Assembly (NCBI GenBank): GCA_030447945.1
Contig: JAUJNV010000020.1
Location: 1 to 22,398 of the forward strand
Direction of reading: 5' to 3'
Origin: Fimbriimonas sp.
GTDB taxonomy: Bacteria > Armatimonadota > Fimbriimonadia > Fimbriimonadales > Fimbriimonadaceae
DNA: 22,398 nucleotides
This document shows, in pieces, positions 7,740 to 14,069 of this stretch. A program made the position numbers and the translations under genes. The notes beneath the pieces were generated by a model. It made no database searches. It saw nothing but the letters and a program-made list of their open reading frames with translations, and was not told where the DNA came from. The first letter of the stretch is position 1; each line of letters begins with the position of its first letter.

Positions 7740-8702
7740 ATGAGCATTGAGGCGGGGAGCCGGGTGCTGCGGCACGAGGCGGAGGCGCTGTTGGCCCTCT
7801 CCGCCCGGCTCGACCAAGCGTTCGTCACCGCCGTCGACTGGATTATCGACTGCCGGGGACGAGTCGTGGCGTGCGGGGTGGGGAAGTCCGGCCACATCGC
7901 GCGCAAGGCCGCGGGGACGCTGAGCAGCACCGGTACGCCGAGCCTTTTCTTGCACGCGGCGGAGGCGGTTCACGGCGACCTTGGCGCGGTCGCCCCGGGC
8001 GATATCGTGCTGCTCTACAGTCACAGCGGCGAGACCGACGAAATCGTGCGCCTTTTTCCGTCGCTTCGGGAGGGCGGCGCGAAGACCGTGCTCATTACGG
8101 GCCGTCCCGACAGCAGTGCGGGACGCCTCGCGGATCACGTTCTGGACACCGGCGTCAGCGCGGAAGCCTGCCCGAACGATCTCGCGCCCACGACGAGCAC
8201 GACGGTGATGCTGGCCTTGAGCGATGCGCTCGCCGTCGCGGCGATGGAGCGCCGCCGCTTTAGCCGGCAGGACTTCGCCCGGTTCCACCCGAGCGGCACT
8301 TTGGGCAAGCGGCTCCTCCTGCGCGTGCCCCACGTGATGCGTCCGCTGAAGGAGATGGCGGTCGTGCGCCCGGAGGACGACGTGCTCGAGGTGATGCACG
8401 CCATTACGCAGGCGCGGGTGGGCGCGGCTTGCGTGGTGGACGACGAAAGGCGCTTGCTGGGCCTGGTGAGCGACGGAGACCTCCGCCGTCACCTGGAGGT
8501 GCCGCCGCATCGCATGGACGCCTGTGCGGCGGAGCTGATGACGGCCGACGTCGCGACTCTCGACCCGCACATGCTGGCTGTCGAAGCCTTGGAGGCGTTC
8601 CAGAACCACCCGCGGAAGGCGGGCGACATGCCGGTCCTCGAAGATGGAAAGGTCCTTGGGCTGGTAACGCTCAAGGACCTGCTGCGGAGCGGAATCGTCT
8701 AG
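7740..8702 (+). CDS. kdsD: Arabinose-5-phosphate isomerase (KpsF/GutQ family)
   Basis: KdsD converts ribulose-5-P to arabinose-5-P, the first committed step of KDO and lipopolysaccharide synthesis. The N-terminal SIS domain carries CGVGKSGHIARK (Lys49), H-A-A-E-A-V-H-G-D (Glu75), S-H-S-G-E-T-D-E, and F-H-P-S-G-T-L-G-K (His183). Two CBS domains follow (about 200-255 and 262-320, ending V-L-G-L-V-T-L-K-D-L-L). The length of 320 residues is typical. ATG 7740 is chosen because homologues begin shortly before the H-E-A-E-A-L-L-A-L helix; the open frame upstream overlaps pdxT antisense and is not coding. No other KDO genes are in view. Presence of this enzyme implies an LPS-type outer membrane. Confidence 0.95.
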   Translation: MSIEAGSRVLRHEAEALLALSARLDQAFVTAVDWIIDCRGRVVACGVGKSGHIARKAAGTLSSTGTPSLFLHAAEAVHGDLGAVAPGDIVLLYSHSGETDEIVRLFPSLREGGAKTVLITGRPDSSAGRLADHVLDTGVSAEACPNDLAPTTSTTVMLALSDALAVAAMERRRFSRQDFARFHPSGTLGKRLLLRVPHVMRPLKEMAVVRPEDDVLEVMHAITQARVGAACVVDDERRLLGLVSDGDLRRHLEVPPHRMDACAAELMTADVATLDPHMLAVEALEAFQNHPRKAGDMPVLEDGKVLGLVTLKDLLRSGIV

Positions 8703-8717
8703 CGGAGTTCCAGGTTG

Positions 8718-8771
8718 AAGGTTACAGGTTGAAGGTTTCAATCGCACCTGAAACCTTCAACCTGTAACCTT
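8718..8771. terminator. Perfect 23-bp inverted repeat between convergent kdsD and rpsR (AGGTTGAAGG word family)
   Basis: The arm at 8718-8740 is perfectly complementary to 8749-8771, with an 8-nt loop (ATCGCACC). The left arm consists of repeated words, AGGTTACAGGTTGAAGGTTTC, and an additional AGGTTGA copy precedes it. The element sits exactly between two convergent genes and overlaps the rpsR stop by 2 nt, so it can terminate both transcripts. A related hairpin is at 13183-13221. Confidence 0.7.
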
Positions 8772-9196
8772 ACTCGGAGTTCTGTTCCCGATCTTCGCGC
8801 GGCGCCTGCTCGCGCGGGCCACGGTCGTTGTAGCGGTCTCCGCGATCGCGGCGCGGACCGTATTCGCGACGGTCGGTGCCCATCTCGCTCACCACGAAGG
8901 GGAGTAGCGCCATCTCGCGCGCCCGGCGAATCGCGGAGGCGATCATGCGTTGCTGGCTGGCGGTATTGCCCGACTGGCGGCTGGGGAGGATTTTGCCCCG
9001 GTCGTTGATGAAGCGCCGAAGGATGTTGATCTCCTTGTAGTCGACCTTGTAGATCTTGTTGGTCGTGAGGTAGCTCACCTTGCGGCGGCGCTTGCCCTTG
9101 AAGCGCTGCGCCGCCTTCCGGCGCGTCCTTATCCGCTCGCGCGGGCGGCAGTCCCGCCATCCCCGAATCCTGGGGTCCCCGTGGTTCCTGGCTCAT
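8770..9196 (-). CDS. rpsR: 30S ribosomal protein S18 (N-terminal frameshift; long acidic/basic C-terminal tail)
   Basis: The core is clear S18: [21 protein letters not shown], then [16 protein letters not shown]. The frame can start at GTG 9078, but that omits the basic N-terminal segment. This segment is present just upstream in the same frame ([16 protein letters not shown]) with no start codon before the TGA. An ATG at 9196, 8 nt from a good -10, opens another frame ([15 protein letters not shown]...). Skipping one C near 9121 joins the two into a full protein. About 40 residues of Arg/Asp/Glu-rich tail follow the S18 core, which is unusual in length. The zinc-ribbon Cys pairs seen in some S18 proteins are absent. 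The gene stands alone, without rpsF, ssb or rplI in the window. Confidence 0.88.
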
Positions 9197-9204
9197 GAAG
9201 GTGC

Positions 9205-9233
9205 ATTGTACCCGCAGCGTATGAGGGTATCAG
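9205..9233 (-). promoter_or_regulatory. Putative rpsR promoter, suggesting a leaderless or near-leaderless mRNA
   Basis: On the minus strand CTGATA (-35, 9228-9233) is followed by a 17-nt spacer and TACAAT (-10, 9205-9210). Only 8 nt separate the -10 from ATG 9196, so transcription would begin at or next to the start codon. This also supports 9196 as the true rpsR start. Confidence 0.5.
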
Positions 9234-9424
9234 AAGCCGGGAGAGGAGGCTTCGACGAGCGGACCCTAGCAGAAGCACGCGTTCCCGCACGGCCCGGTAG
9301 TTACCCATGGTTGTTCGCGCGAGTGGAGGCGGAATGCTCAGGAAGTCGAGGCGGACGAAGGGTGTCCGGCCAGCGACGGGGAAGCTTCCCGAGGCGTCCC
9401 TCCTCCCTCCCTCCAACACCCCCA

Positions 9425-9449
9425 GGGGCTCGCCGAGCTAGCGAGCCCC
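9425..9449. repeat. Short perfect hairpin
   Basis: GGGGCTCGC (9425-9433) pairs with GCGAGCCCC (9441-9449) across a 7-nt loop. There is no T-tract beside it. It lies between the rpsR promoter and the repeat element, and its function is unknown. Confidence 0.5.
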
Positions 9450-9500
9450 GCTCCATTTGTAGATTTGGAGTCCCGCTATAACGGACGGTAGGGAACTTCG

Positions 9501-9775
9501 GACCCCTCTCCGTGTGTGGCTGAGTCACGGGAGAGGGGCAGGGGTGAGGGTTCTAGAAAGCCCCACCCGCCGGTGAGTTTCTCGCCAAGACGCCAAGCCT
9601 TCTCCGCCCTTTGCGCCTCGCCTGCAGCGGTTTGCCACGCGAGGCGCAAAGGCGGAGAGACCCCTGCGCCTCTGCGAGGCTCCGGTAGTTCTGGCTCCAC
9701 GCTTGGTCGGAGTGGCTACTGCCCAGAACCCTCACCCCCTGCCCCTCTCTTTGCCCTAGCAAAGGGAGAGGGGTC
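9501..9775. repeat. Composite nested inverted-repeat element (about 275 bp)
   Basis: Outer arms 9501-9554 and 9725-9775 are inverted copies sharing GACCCCTCTCC, GAGAGGGGCAGGGG and TGAGGGTTCT. Each arm is itself a hairpin: CCCCTCTCC with GGAGAGGGG on the left, and CCCCTCTC-TTTGC with GCAAAGG-GAGAGGGG on the right. The interior holds a third hairpin (9601-9658) next to GCCAAGACGCCAAG. Such GAGAGGGG/GGGTGAGGG and GCCAAGACGCCAAG words resemble dispersed intergenic repeats seen in many bacteria, but I cannot name the family. I see no transposase and no clear target-site duplication. Confidence 0.65.
9601..9658. repeat. Long internal hairpin within the composite element
   Basis: The left arm 9601-9621 (TCTCCGCC, then TTTGCGCCTCGC after one extra C) pairs with 9639-9658 (GCGAGGCGCAAA then GGCGGAGA). 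This gives 20 bp with one bulged C and a 17-nt loop. Confidence 0.65.
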
Positions 9776-9814
9776 GGATGGTCTCTACAGTCTCTCCGAG
9801 TTTCTCTACATCCT

Positions 9815-11032
9815 CTATGGAGCGACGAGGAGCCACTCGTCCCAGCTCGTCCCCTGCGCGAACCGCAGGCGGGCGTAGTCGATGCCGAGGGTGCTGGGCG
9901 GGGCGTGGTTAGACGAAGGAGAGAAGTCGATCGCGAGGCCCCGACTCCCGGGGGAGTTGCCGTTGTGGCCCTCCCAGATGACGGCCTGCGCCGCCGCGGA
10001 TCGTACGGCGGCCGCCGCGACGGCGACCGGCTGCGGCGCGCCGCCCGCTTCCAAGCGCGCGCAAACATCGATGAGGTCGCGGTAGTACCTCTCCCCCTTC
10101 GACAAGCCGTAGCCCTGAGACTCCGTCCGGACCGTCCGCACGAGGCTACTCACGGCGGCTCGGTTATCGATGAGAGCGCGTCCCAGGCCATCCACGGCCG
10201 TAGCGAGGCTCGGAAGCCGCGCGACGTCGACCACGCTCTGCGTGATCTCTTCCCTCTGGTAGGCGGGGACTCCGAGCATGCCGTCCACAAAGGACTTCGT
10301 AAGCGTCGGCGTCGGCGCATCCGGCTCATCGCGGAAGAGACGGAAGATGGCGTCGTAGGGGTAGCCCGCGCCGGGAGGGCTCTCCTCGCTGCCCACGATG
10401 TATTTGGTGCGGCCCTCGAGCTCGTAGGCCACCTCGATCATCTGCATGAGGCTCGCGTCCCACGCGATGAACTCGAAGGGCGTGTCGCCGACGGCCTGAG
10501 CCAACTGCCAGGTCTGGATCGCGTTGCTCGTCTCGTCGTCGTAGCTCACGCCACGGGACGTCATCATGTCCCGGCTGCGGCGCCAGCCGTTGCCGTGATT
10601 CCAAACGACGAGCGCGTACCGCTCCGCCGGATAGTTCGCCTTGGCCCAACTCACAAATTCGCGCAGGGTCTCCGGCCGGCCCATGTCTACGCCGCTCCCG
10701 AGGTTCTGCACCGTAGGGCTCTGGACGCCACCGGACGTGTTCGGGGAGATAAGGAGGCGGCGAGTGTCGCCGTACGTGAAGTTCGGTGCGGTTCCGTTGG
10801 CCTGCTTCCACTGCACCACGAATTTCACCTGCGGGTTTCCCGCAACCCGCTCCATCTGATCCACGTTCAGATTGCTGAAGAGATGGAGGTCGTTCGCCGC
10901 GTTGAGGAACACCATGACGGTCCACTTAGTCGGGCCGGCGGCGGGCGGGGGATTTGACTCTCTGCCTCCGCCCCCGGCGCAGCCGAGGAGGAGGAGAGTG
11001 AGCAGCAAAGGGAAGAAGGAATGTTTTCGCAT
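9815..11032 (-). CDS. Clostripain-family (peptidase C11-like) lipoprotein with Ser at the catalytic Cys position
   Basis: From ATG 11032 the 405-residue product starts with a lipoprotein signal peptide (MRKHSFFPLLLTLLLLGC; lipobox Cys18), so it is exported and lipid-anchored. Family C11 landmarks follow: W-T-V-M-V-F-L-N-A-A-N-D-L, the catalytic-His block V-V-W-N-H-G-N-G-W (His146), and F-I-A-W-D-A-S-L-M-Q-M-I-E-V-A-Y-E-L. In active C11 peptidases the last motif is D-A-C-L-M; here residue 194 is Ser (AGC, complement of 10451-10453). The rest of the fold, including S-E-E-S-P-P-G-A-G-Y-P-Y, is kept. It is either an inactive binding protein, a Ser variant, or a one-base consensus error (AGC for TGC). 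The frame is open 36 codons further upstream, but the signal peptide fixes this start. Confidence 0.88.
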   Translation of the reverse strand: MRKHSFFPLLLTLLLLGCAGGGGRESNPPPAAGPTKWTVMVFLNAANDLHLFSNLNVDQMERVAGNPQVKFVVQWKQANGTAPNFTYGDTRRLLISPNTSGGVQSPTVQNLGSGVDMGRPETLREFVSWAKANYPAERYALVVWNHGNGWRRSRDMMTSRGVSYDDETSNAIQTWQLAQAVGDTPFEFIAWDASLMQMIEVAYELEGRTKYIVGSEESPPGAGYPYDAIFRLFRDEPDAPTPTLTKSFVDGMLGVPAYQREEITQSVVDVARLPSLATAVDGLGRALIDNRAAVSSLVRTVRTESQGYGLSKGERYYRDLIDVCARLEAGGAPQPVAVAAAAVRSAAAQAVIWEGHNGNSPGSRGLAIDFSPSSNHAPPSTLGIDYARLRFAQGTSWDEWLLVAP

Positions 11033-11226
11033 GCGCGTCTGTGGGGAACAACGAGGCGTAGAGGTTAGAAAGTCTGACGTCCCGGCCCGCATGGCCGGTT
11101 CTACGCTCGATTCACCGCGACCCGTTTGGAGGCGAGCCAACGTCCGTAGTTCATGAAAACCCGCAAGAAGACTTGGGTGAAAACTTAGCTGATGGGGTGA
11201 GGTTTTCTTGCCGAGAATAAAAACAG

Positions 11227-13179
11227 GTGGCTGAGGACGTCAAGATTGAGAGGCTCCAGGAGCTCCTAGAGGAGCTTGGGGTCCGGACGGTCGATGACCG
11301 TACGCCGGGAGAGGGAGCGGGATATCCGCTCAGCCTCACCCTCGAGGACGGCTCGCCCCTCACTCTGGATCTGCCTAAGCCCGCCTTTCTCGGCTCGCTC
11401 GACCCCGAGGGCGTGGGCGTGGCCATCCTCGATCGCCAGGGCCGCGCCCGCAAGACCTGGGGCCTCGCGAAGCGGATCAAGCACTTCAAGGCCGGCGAGA
11501 GCGTTATCGACTCGCCCCTCGCCGATCTCCTCGACGGGGGGTACCACGAGAATAATGGCGCGCTGTACCTGGAGGGATACCGCTACTACAGCGCCGGCAT
11601 TCCCGCCGGCGGGCGCGAGGCGTTCGTGCTGGTCACGAATGCGCAAGAGGAGCGGCAGGCCCGCCGTCAGGCGAGCCGGAACGGACGCATGGCGAGCGCG
11701 CTCAAGCGCCTCGGCAAGGCGCTCACGATGAACCAGAACCTCGAGCCGCTCTGCGTGGCGGCGGCGCACGAGATCGCGTCGGTCGGCGAGCTCGCGGCGG
11801 TGCTCCTCTGGACCTATGAGCCGGAGACCAAGACCCTCCGCCTCGCGGCGAGCGTCGGCACCAACCGCCAGGGGAGCGGCGCGCTGAACGTGCTCTCGAC
11901 CACCGGCACGCCGGGATGCGCGGCGGAGATGGTGGCGATCGACCAGCGACGGTTCGAGCTGGGGAACGTGATGGAGCACGTGCTCACCTCAAACCTCGAG
12001 GCGAAGTTCTGCTACCTCAAGCCGGAAGGGCTGAGCGTACACCCGCTCGTGATCTCCGACCGCCTGCTCGGCGTGTTGGAGCTCGTGGGTCGTGAAGGCG
12101 ATGTCCATTTCTACGAGAACGGCGAGCTGTTCGAGACCTTCGCGGAGCACCTCGCGCTGGCCCTGAACTCGGCGAACATGTTCGAGAACTTCGAGAGGCT
12201 CGCGCACCACGACGCTCACACGGGCCTTGCTAACCACCGCCACCTGCACGAGTTCCTCGATCAGCGGTTCACCGAGGCCGAGCGGACGGGCCAGGAGCTA
12301 GGGCTCATCATGCTCGACGTGGATCACTTCCGCTCCTTCAACGAGGAGGAGGGCCACGACGCAGGCGACGACGTGCTGCGGCTGGTCGCCGAGGCGCTCA
12401 AGCTTTGCGTCCGCCCGTACGACCTCGCGGCCCGGTACGGCGGCGAGGAGTTCACCGTCGTTATGCCCGGCTCCAGCATCCATAGCACGATCGTCGTCGC
12501 CGAGCGCATCCGCGCGAAGGTCGAGGCGGTGCCCTACGTCACGCGCAGCGGGCGAGAGCGGCACGTCACGGTCAGCCTCGGCTGCGCCGTCTACCCCGTC
12601 TCCGCGCCGGACCCCTCGACGCTTCTGAAGGCGGCCGACGTGGCGCTGTACGAGGCGAAGCGAGCGGGTCGCAATCGTGCCGTGCCTTACGAAGGCCAGT
12701 ACATGCCTCTGCACCGGGTCGACCGCGATCCGCTGGAGATGGTCATCCAGTGGGTGGGTCCCGAAGGGCCGGAGGAGGCTTTCGCGCGATTGGAGCGACT
12801 GGAGCCGGAGCTCGAGAGCTTGGCGACTTCGCTCGGCCTTTCCGCCTCCCAGCGGGCGATCCTGCGTGCTCTGGTGTGGGTGGTTCCCGCCTATCGGGAG
12901 GCGCGGAGCGGAGGCGACGGGGACGCCAACAGCGTGCGCCTCGCAGCGATGGAGTCGGCCGAGGAGTTTCGAGTCCTTCTGCCCAGCCTTCAGGCGCTCG
13001 ATGCCCGTTTCGACGGGCGTAGTGCAGGCCCCTCGGGCGTCAAGATCCCCTTGCTCGCCCGCATCCTCGCGGTCGTCCTCGCCCTGGACGAAGAGAGCGG
13101 GCGGCCCTTCCTCGACGACCCCGATCGGTTCGACCCGGAGATCGTCTCGCTTCTGCGGCGCGAGAGCCGGGCTGCTTAG
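11227..13179 (+). CDS. Diguanylate cyclase: GAF-GGDEF with a degenerate HD-GYP-like C-terminal domain
   Basis: The 650-residue protein likely synthesises cyclic di-GMP. Domains in order: an N-terminal sensor region (1-140), a GAF-like domain (about 160-315, with L-L-G-V-L-E-L-V-G-R-E), a GGDEF domain (325-490), and a C-terminal helical domain (515-648). The active site is intact: L-D-V-D-H-F (Asp364), G-H-D-A-G-D-D-V, and G-G-E-E-F at 405-409. An RxxD inhibitory site (R-P-Y-D, 396-399) stands five residues before it, so product inhibition is likely. The tail ends I-P-L-L-A-R-I-L-A-V-V-L-A-L then R-F-D-P-E-I-V, the pattern of HD-GYP phosphodiesterases, but the HD and GYP residues are missing. 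No signal peptide or membrane helix is visible, so it is cytoplasmic. GTG 11227 is the assumed start; the Shine-Dalgarno is poor. Confidence 0.9.
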   Translation: MAEDVKIERLQELLEELGVRTVDDRTPGEGAGYPLSLTLEDGSPLTLDLPKPAFLGSLDPEGVGVAILDRQGRARKTWGLAKRIKHFKAGESVIDSPLADLLDGGYHENNGALYLEGYRYYSAGIPAGGREAFVLVTNAQEERQARRQASRNGRMASALKRLGKALTMNQNLEPLCVAAAHEIASVGELAAVLLWTYEPETKTLRLAASVGTNRQGSGALNVLSTTGTPGCAAEMVAIDQRRFELGNVMEHVLTSNLEAKFCYLKPEGLSVHPLVISDRLLGVLELVGREGDVHFYENGELFETFAEHLALALNSANMFENFERLAHHDAHTGLANHRHLHEFLDQRFTEAERTGQELGLIMLDVDHFRSFNEEEGHDAGDDVLRLVAEALKLCVRPYDLAARYGGEEFTVVMPGSSIHSTIVVAERIRAKVEAVPYVTRSGRERHVTVSLGCAVYPVSAPDPSTLLKAADVALYEAKRAGRNRAVPYEGQYMPLHRVDRDPLEMVIQWVGPEGPEEAFARLERLEPELESLATSLGLSASQRAILRALVWVVPAYREARSGGDGDANSVRLAAMESAEEFRVLLPSLQALDARFDGRSAGPSGVKIPLLARILAVVLALDEESGRPFLDDPDRFDPEIVSLLRRESRAA

Positions 13180-13182
13180 GAC

Positions 13183-13221
13183 AAGGTTAAAGGTTGAAGG
13201 AAAGACTCAACCTGCAACCTT
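13183..13221. terminator. Imperfect hairpin of the AGGTTGAAGG word family after the GGDEF gene
   Basis: AAGGTTAAAGGTTG (13183-13196) pairs with CAACCTGCAACCTT (13208-13221) with two internal mismatches. The words match the perfect repeat at 8718-8771, and more copies (TTCAAC, TTGCAACGTTCAAC) continue into the rplU promoter. It starts 4 nt after the GGDEF stop, so it probably ends that transcript. Confidence 0.5.
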
Positions 13222-13225
13222 CAAC

Positions 13226-13255
13226 TTGCAACGTTCAACCCCTACGTGGCATAAT
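13226..13255 (+). promoter_or_regulatory. Putative promoter of rplU-rpmA
   Basis: TTGCAA (-35, 13226-13231), an 18-nt spacer and CATAAT (-10, 13250-13255) place the start of transcription near 13262. A GGAG Shine-Dalgarno at 13277-13280 sits 7 nt before ATG 13288. The -35 lies inside the repeat-word tract that follows the upstream gene. Confidence 0.5.
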
Positions 13256-13287
13256 CTCTTCTTGCGCCCACGGCGCGGAGACACCTC

Positions 13288-13605
13288 ATGTACGTATTCG
13301 TAAAGACCGGCGGAAAGCAGTTTAAGGCCGCCCAGGGCGATGTCCTCATCGTCGAGAAGCTGGAAGGCGAGCCCGGCACCGCCGTGGAGCTTGGCGAGGT
13401 GCTCATGGTCGTGGATGGCCAGAATGTCACCGTCGGCTCCCCCTTCGTGAAGGGCGCCATGGTGCGGGGCGAGATCGTCCGGCAGGGCAAGGGGCCGAAG
13501 ATTCGGGGCTTCAACTACAAGGCGAAAAAGAACGAGCGCAAGCACTGGGGCCACCGCCAGCCGCAGACCCACGTTCGCGTGACCGAAGTGAGCGTAGGAA
13601 GCTAA
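13288..13605 (+). CDS. rplU: 50S ribosomal protein L21
   Basis: L21 binds 23S rRNA in the large subunit. The 105-residue sequence has the family start [12 protein letters not shown], the V-E-K-L segment, and the basic C-terminal part [18 protein letters not shown] (family: K.K..R.G.RQ..T). The start is ATG 13288 with GGAG upstream. It is followed after 5 nt by rpmA, the usual rplU-rpmA pair. Obg, often third in this operon, is not present; a terminator follows rpmA. Confidence 0.97.
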   Translation: MYVFVKTGGKQFKAAQGDVLIVEKLEGEPGTAVELGEVLMVVDGQNVTVGSPFVKGAMVRGEIVRQGKGPKIRGFNYKAKKNERKHWGHRQPQTHVRVTEVSVGS

Positions 13606-13610
13606 AGGAT

Positions 13611-13898
13611 ATGGCACATAAAAAGGGACAAGGTTCTTCTCGAAACGGGCGCGATTCCAAGCCGAAGATGAGGGGCGTCAAGCTCTACGGCGGCGAGGTC
13701 GTGAAGCCCGGCAGCATCATCGTCCGCCAGTGCGGCACCAAGTTCTACCCCGGCGTCAACGTCGGCATGGGCCGCGATTTCACCCTCTTCGCTCTTACGG
13801 ACGGGCAGGTGAAATTCGAAGGTCCGATCGGCAAGCGGCGCGTCGCCGTCTACCCGCAGCAGGTGCCGGACACGGCCGTCGAAGCCGCGGCCGCTTAA
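13611..13898 (+). CDS. rpmA: 50S ribosomal protein L27
   Basis: L27 reaches the peptidyl-transferase centre with its N-terminus. The protein begins [16 protein letters not shown], and continues with [21 protein letters not shown], and [14 protein letters not shown]. There is no Firmicutes-type N-terminal extension before the conserved Ala-His-Lys-Lys. At 95 residues the length is slightly above usual because of an Ala-rich tail. AAAGGA lies just before ATG 13611. A strong hairpin 23 nt after the stop closes the two-gene operon. Confidence 0.97.
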   Translation: MAHKKGQGSSRNGRDSKPKMRGVKLYGGEVVKPGSIIVRQCGTKFYPGVNVGMGRDFTLFALTDGQVKFEGPIGKRRVAVYPQQVPDTAVEAAAA

Positions 13899-13920
13899 GA
13901 AGCGAAAGCGTTAGCAAAGC

Positions 13921-13955
13921 AAGAGGCCCGGCGGAAGATGTCCGCCGGGCCTCTT
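13921..13955 (+). terminator. Terminator hairpin after rpmA
   Basis: A perfect 15-bp stem: AAGAGGCCCGGCGGA (13921-13935) with TCCGCCGGGCCTCTT (13941-13955), loop AGATG. The T-rich part is short (CTCTTCT), but the stem's A-rich start and T-rich end fit an intrinsic terminator. Confidence 0.75.
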
Positions 13956-14069
13956 CTGCCGTCCGTGACAGGACGTCGATCCTACACCACACTACGGATA
14001 GGGGGTGCGAAAGGAGGTCCGGACGCAACAAGGCCTAAGCCGGGTGTGGTGCTCTCCCGCCGTCTTGAT

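Larger units (their letters stand above)
9234..9814. other. Gene-free region carrying repeats and hairpins
   Basis: No frame here shows a recognisable protein or a ribosome-binding site, although high GC leaves several open frames. The first 190 nt hold nothing I can name. The rest contains a 9-bp hairpin (9425-9449) and the nested repeat element (9501-9775). The last 40 nt lead into the 3' end of the minus-strand clostripain-like gene. Confidence 0.6.

Noticed and set aside
8711..8775. CRISPR-like or tandem-array reading of the AGGTTGAAGG words
   Set aside because: Repeats are 6-12 nt without spacers and arranged as a palindrome; no cas gene is near.
9129..9419. A 96-codon minus-strand open frame upstream of rpsR
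   Set aside because: It overlaps the rpsR promoter and N-terminus in another frame and has no recognisable features.
9905..10957. A 350-codon plus-strand open frame
   Set aside because: It is antisense to the clostripain-like gene, has no family features and reflects the high GC content.
11141..11226. Possible c-di-GMP riboswitch before the GGDEF gene (GAAAACC ... GGTTTTC)
   Set aside because: Only a 7-bp long-range pairing is visible, and none of the conserved c-di-GMP-I or -II core motifs can be seen.
13981..14055. Possible small structured RNA (CACCACAC paired with GTGTGGTG around GGAGGTCCGGACGCAACAAGG), recalling SRP or RNase P RNA pieces
   Set aside because: The SRP tetraloop region (CCGGAAGG with AGCAGCC) is not present and the region is far too short for RNase P. 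The 8-bp pairing alone is weak; it could simply help end the minus-strand transcript.
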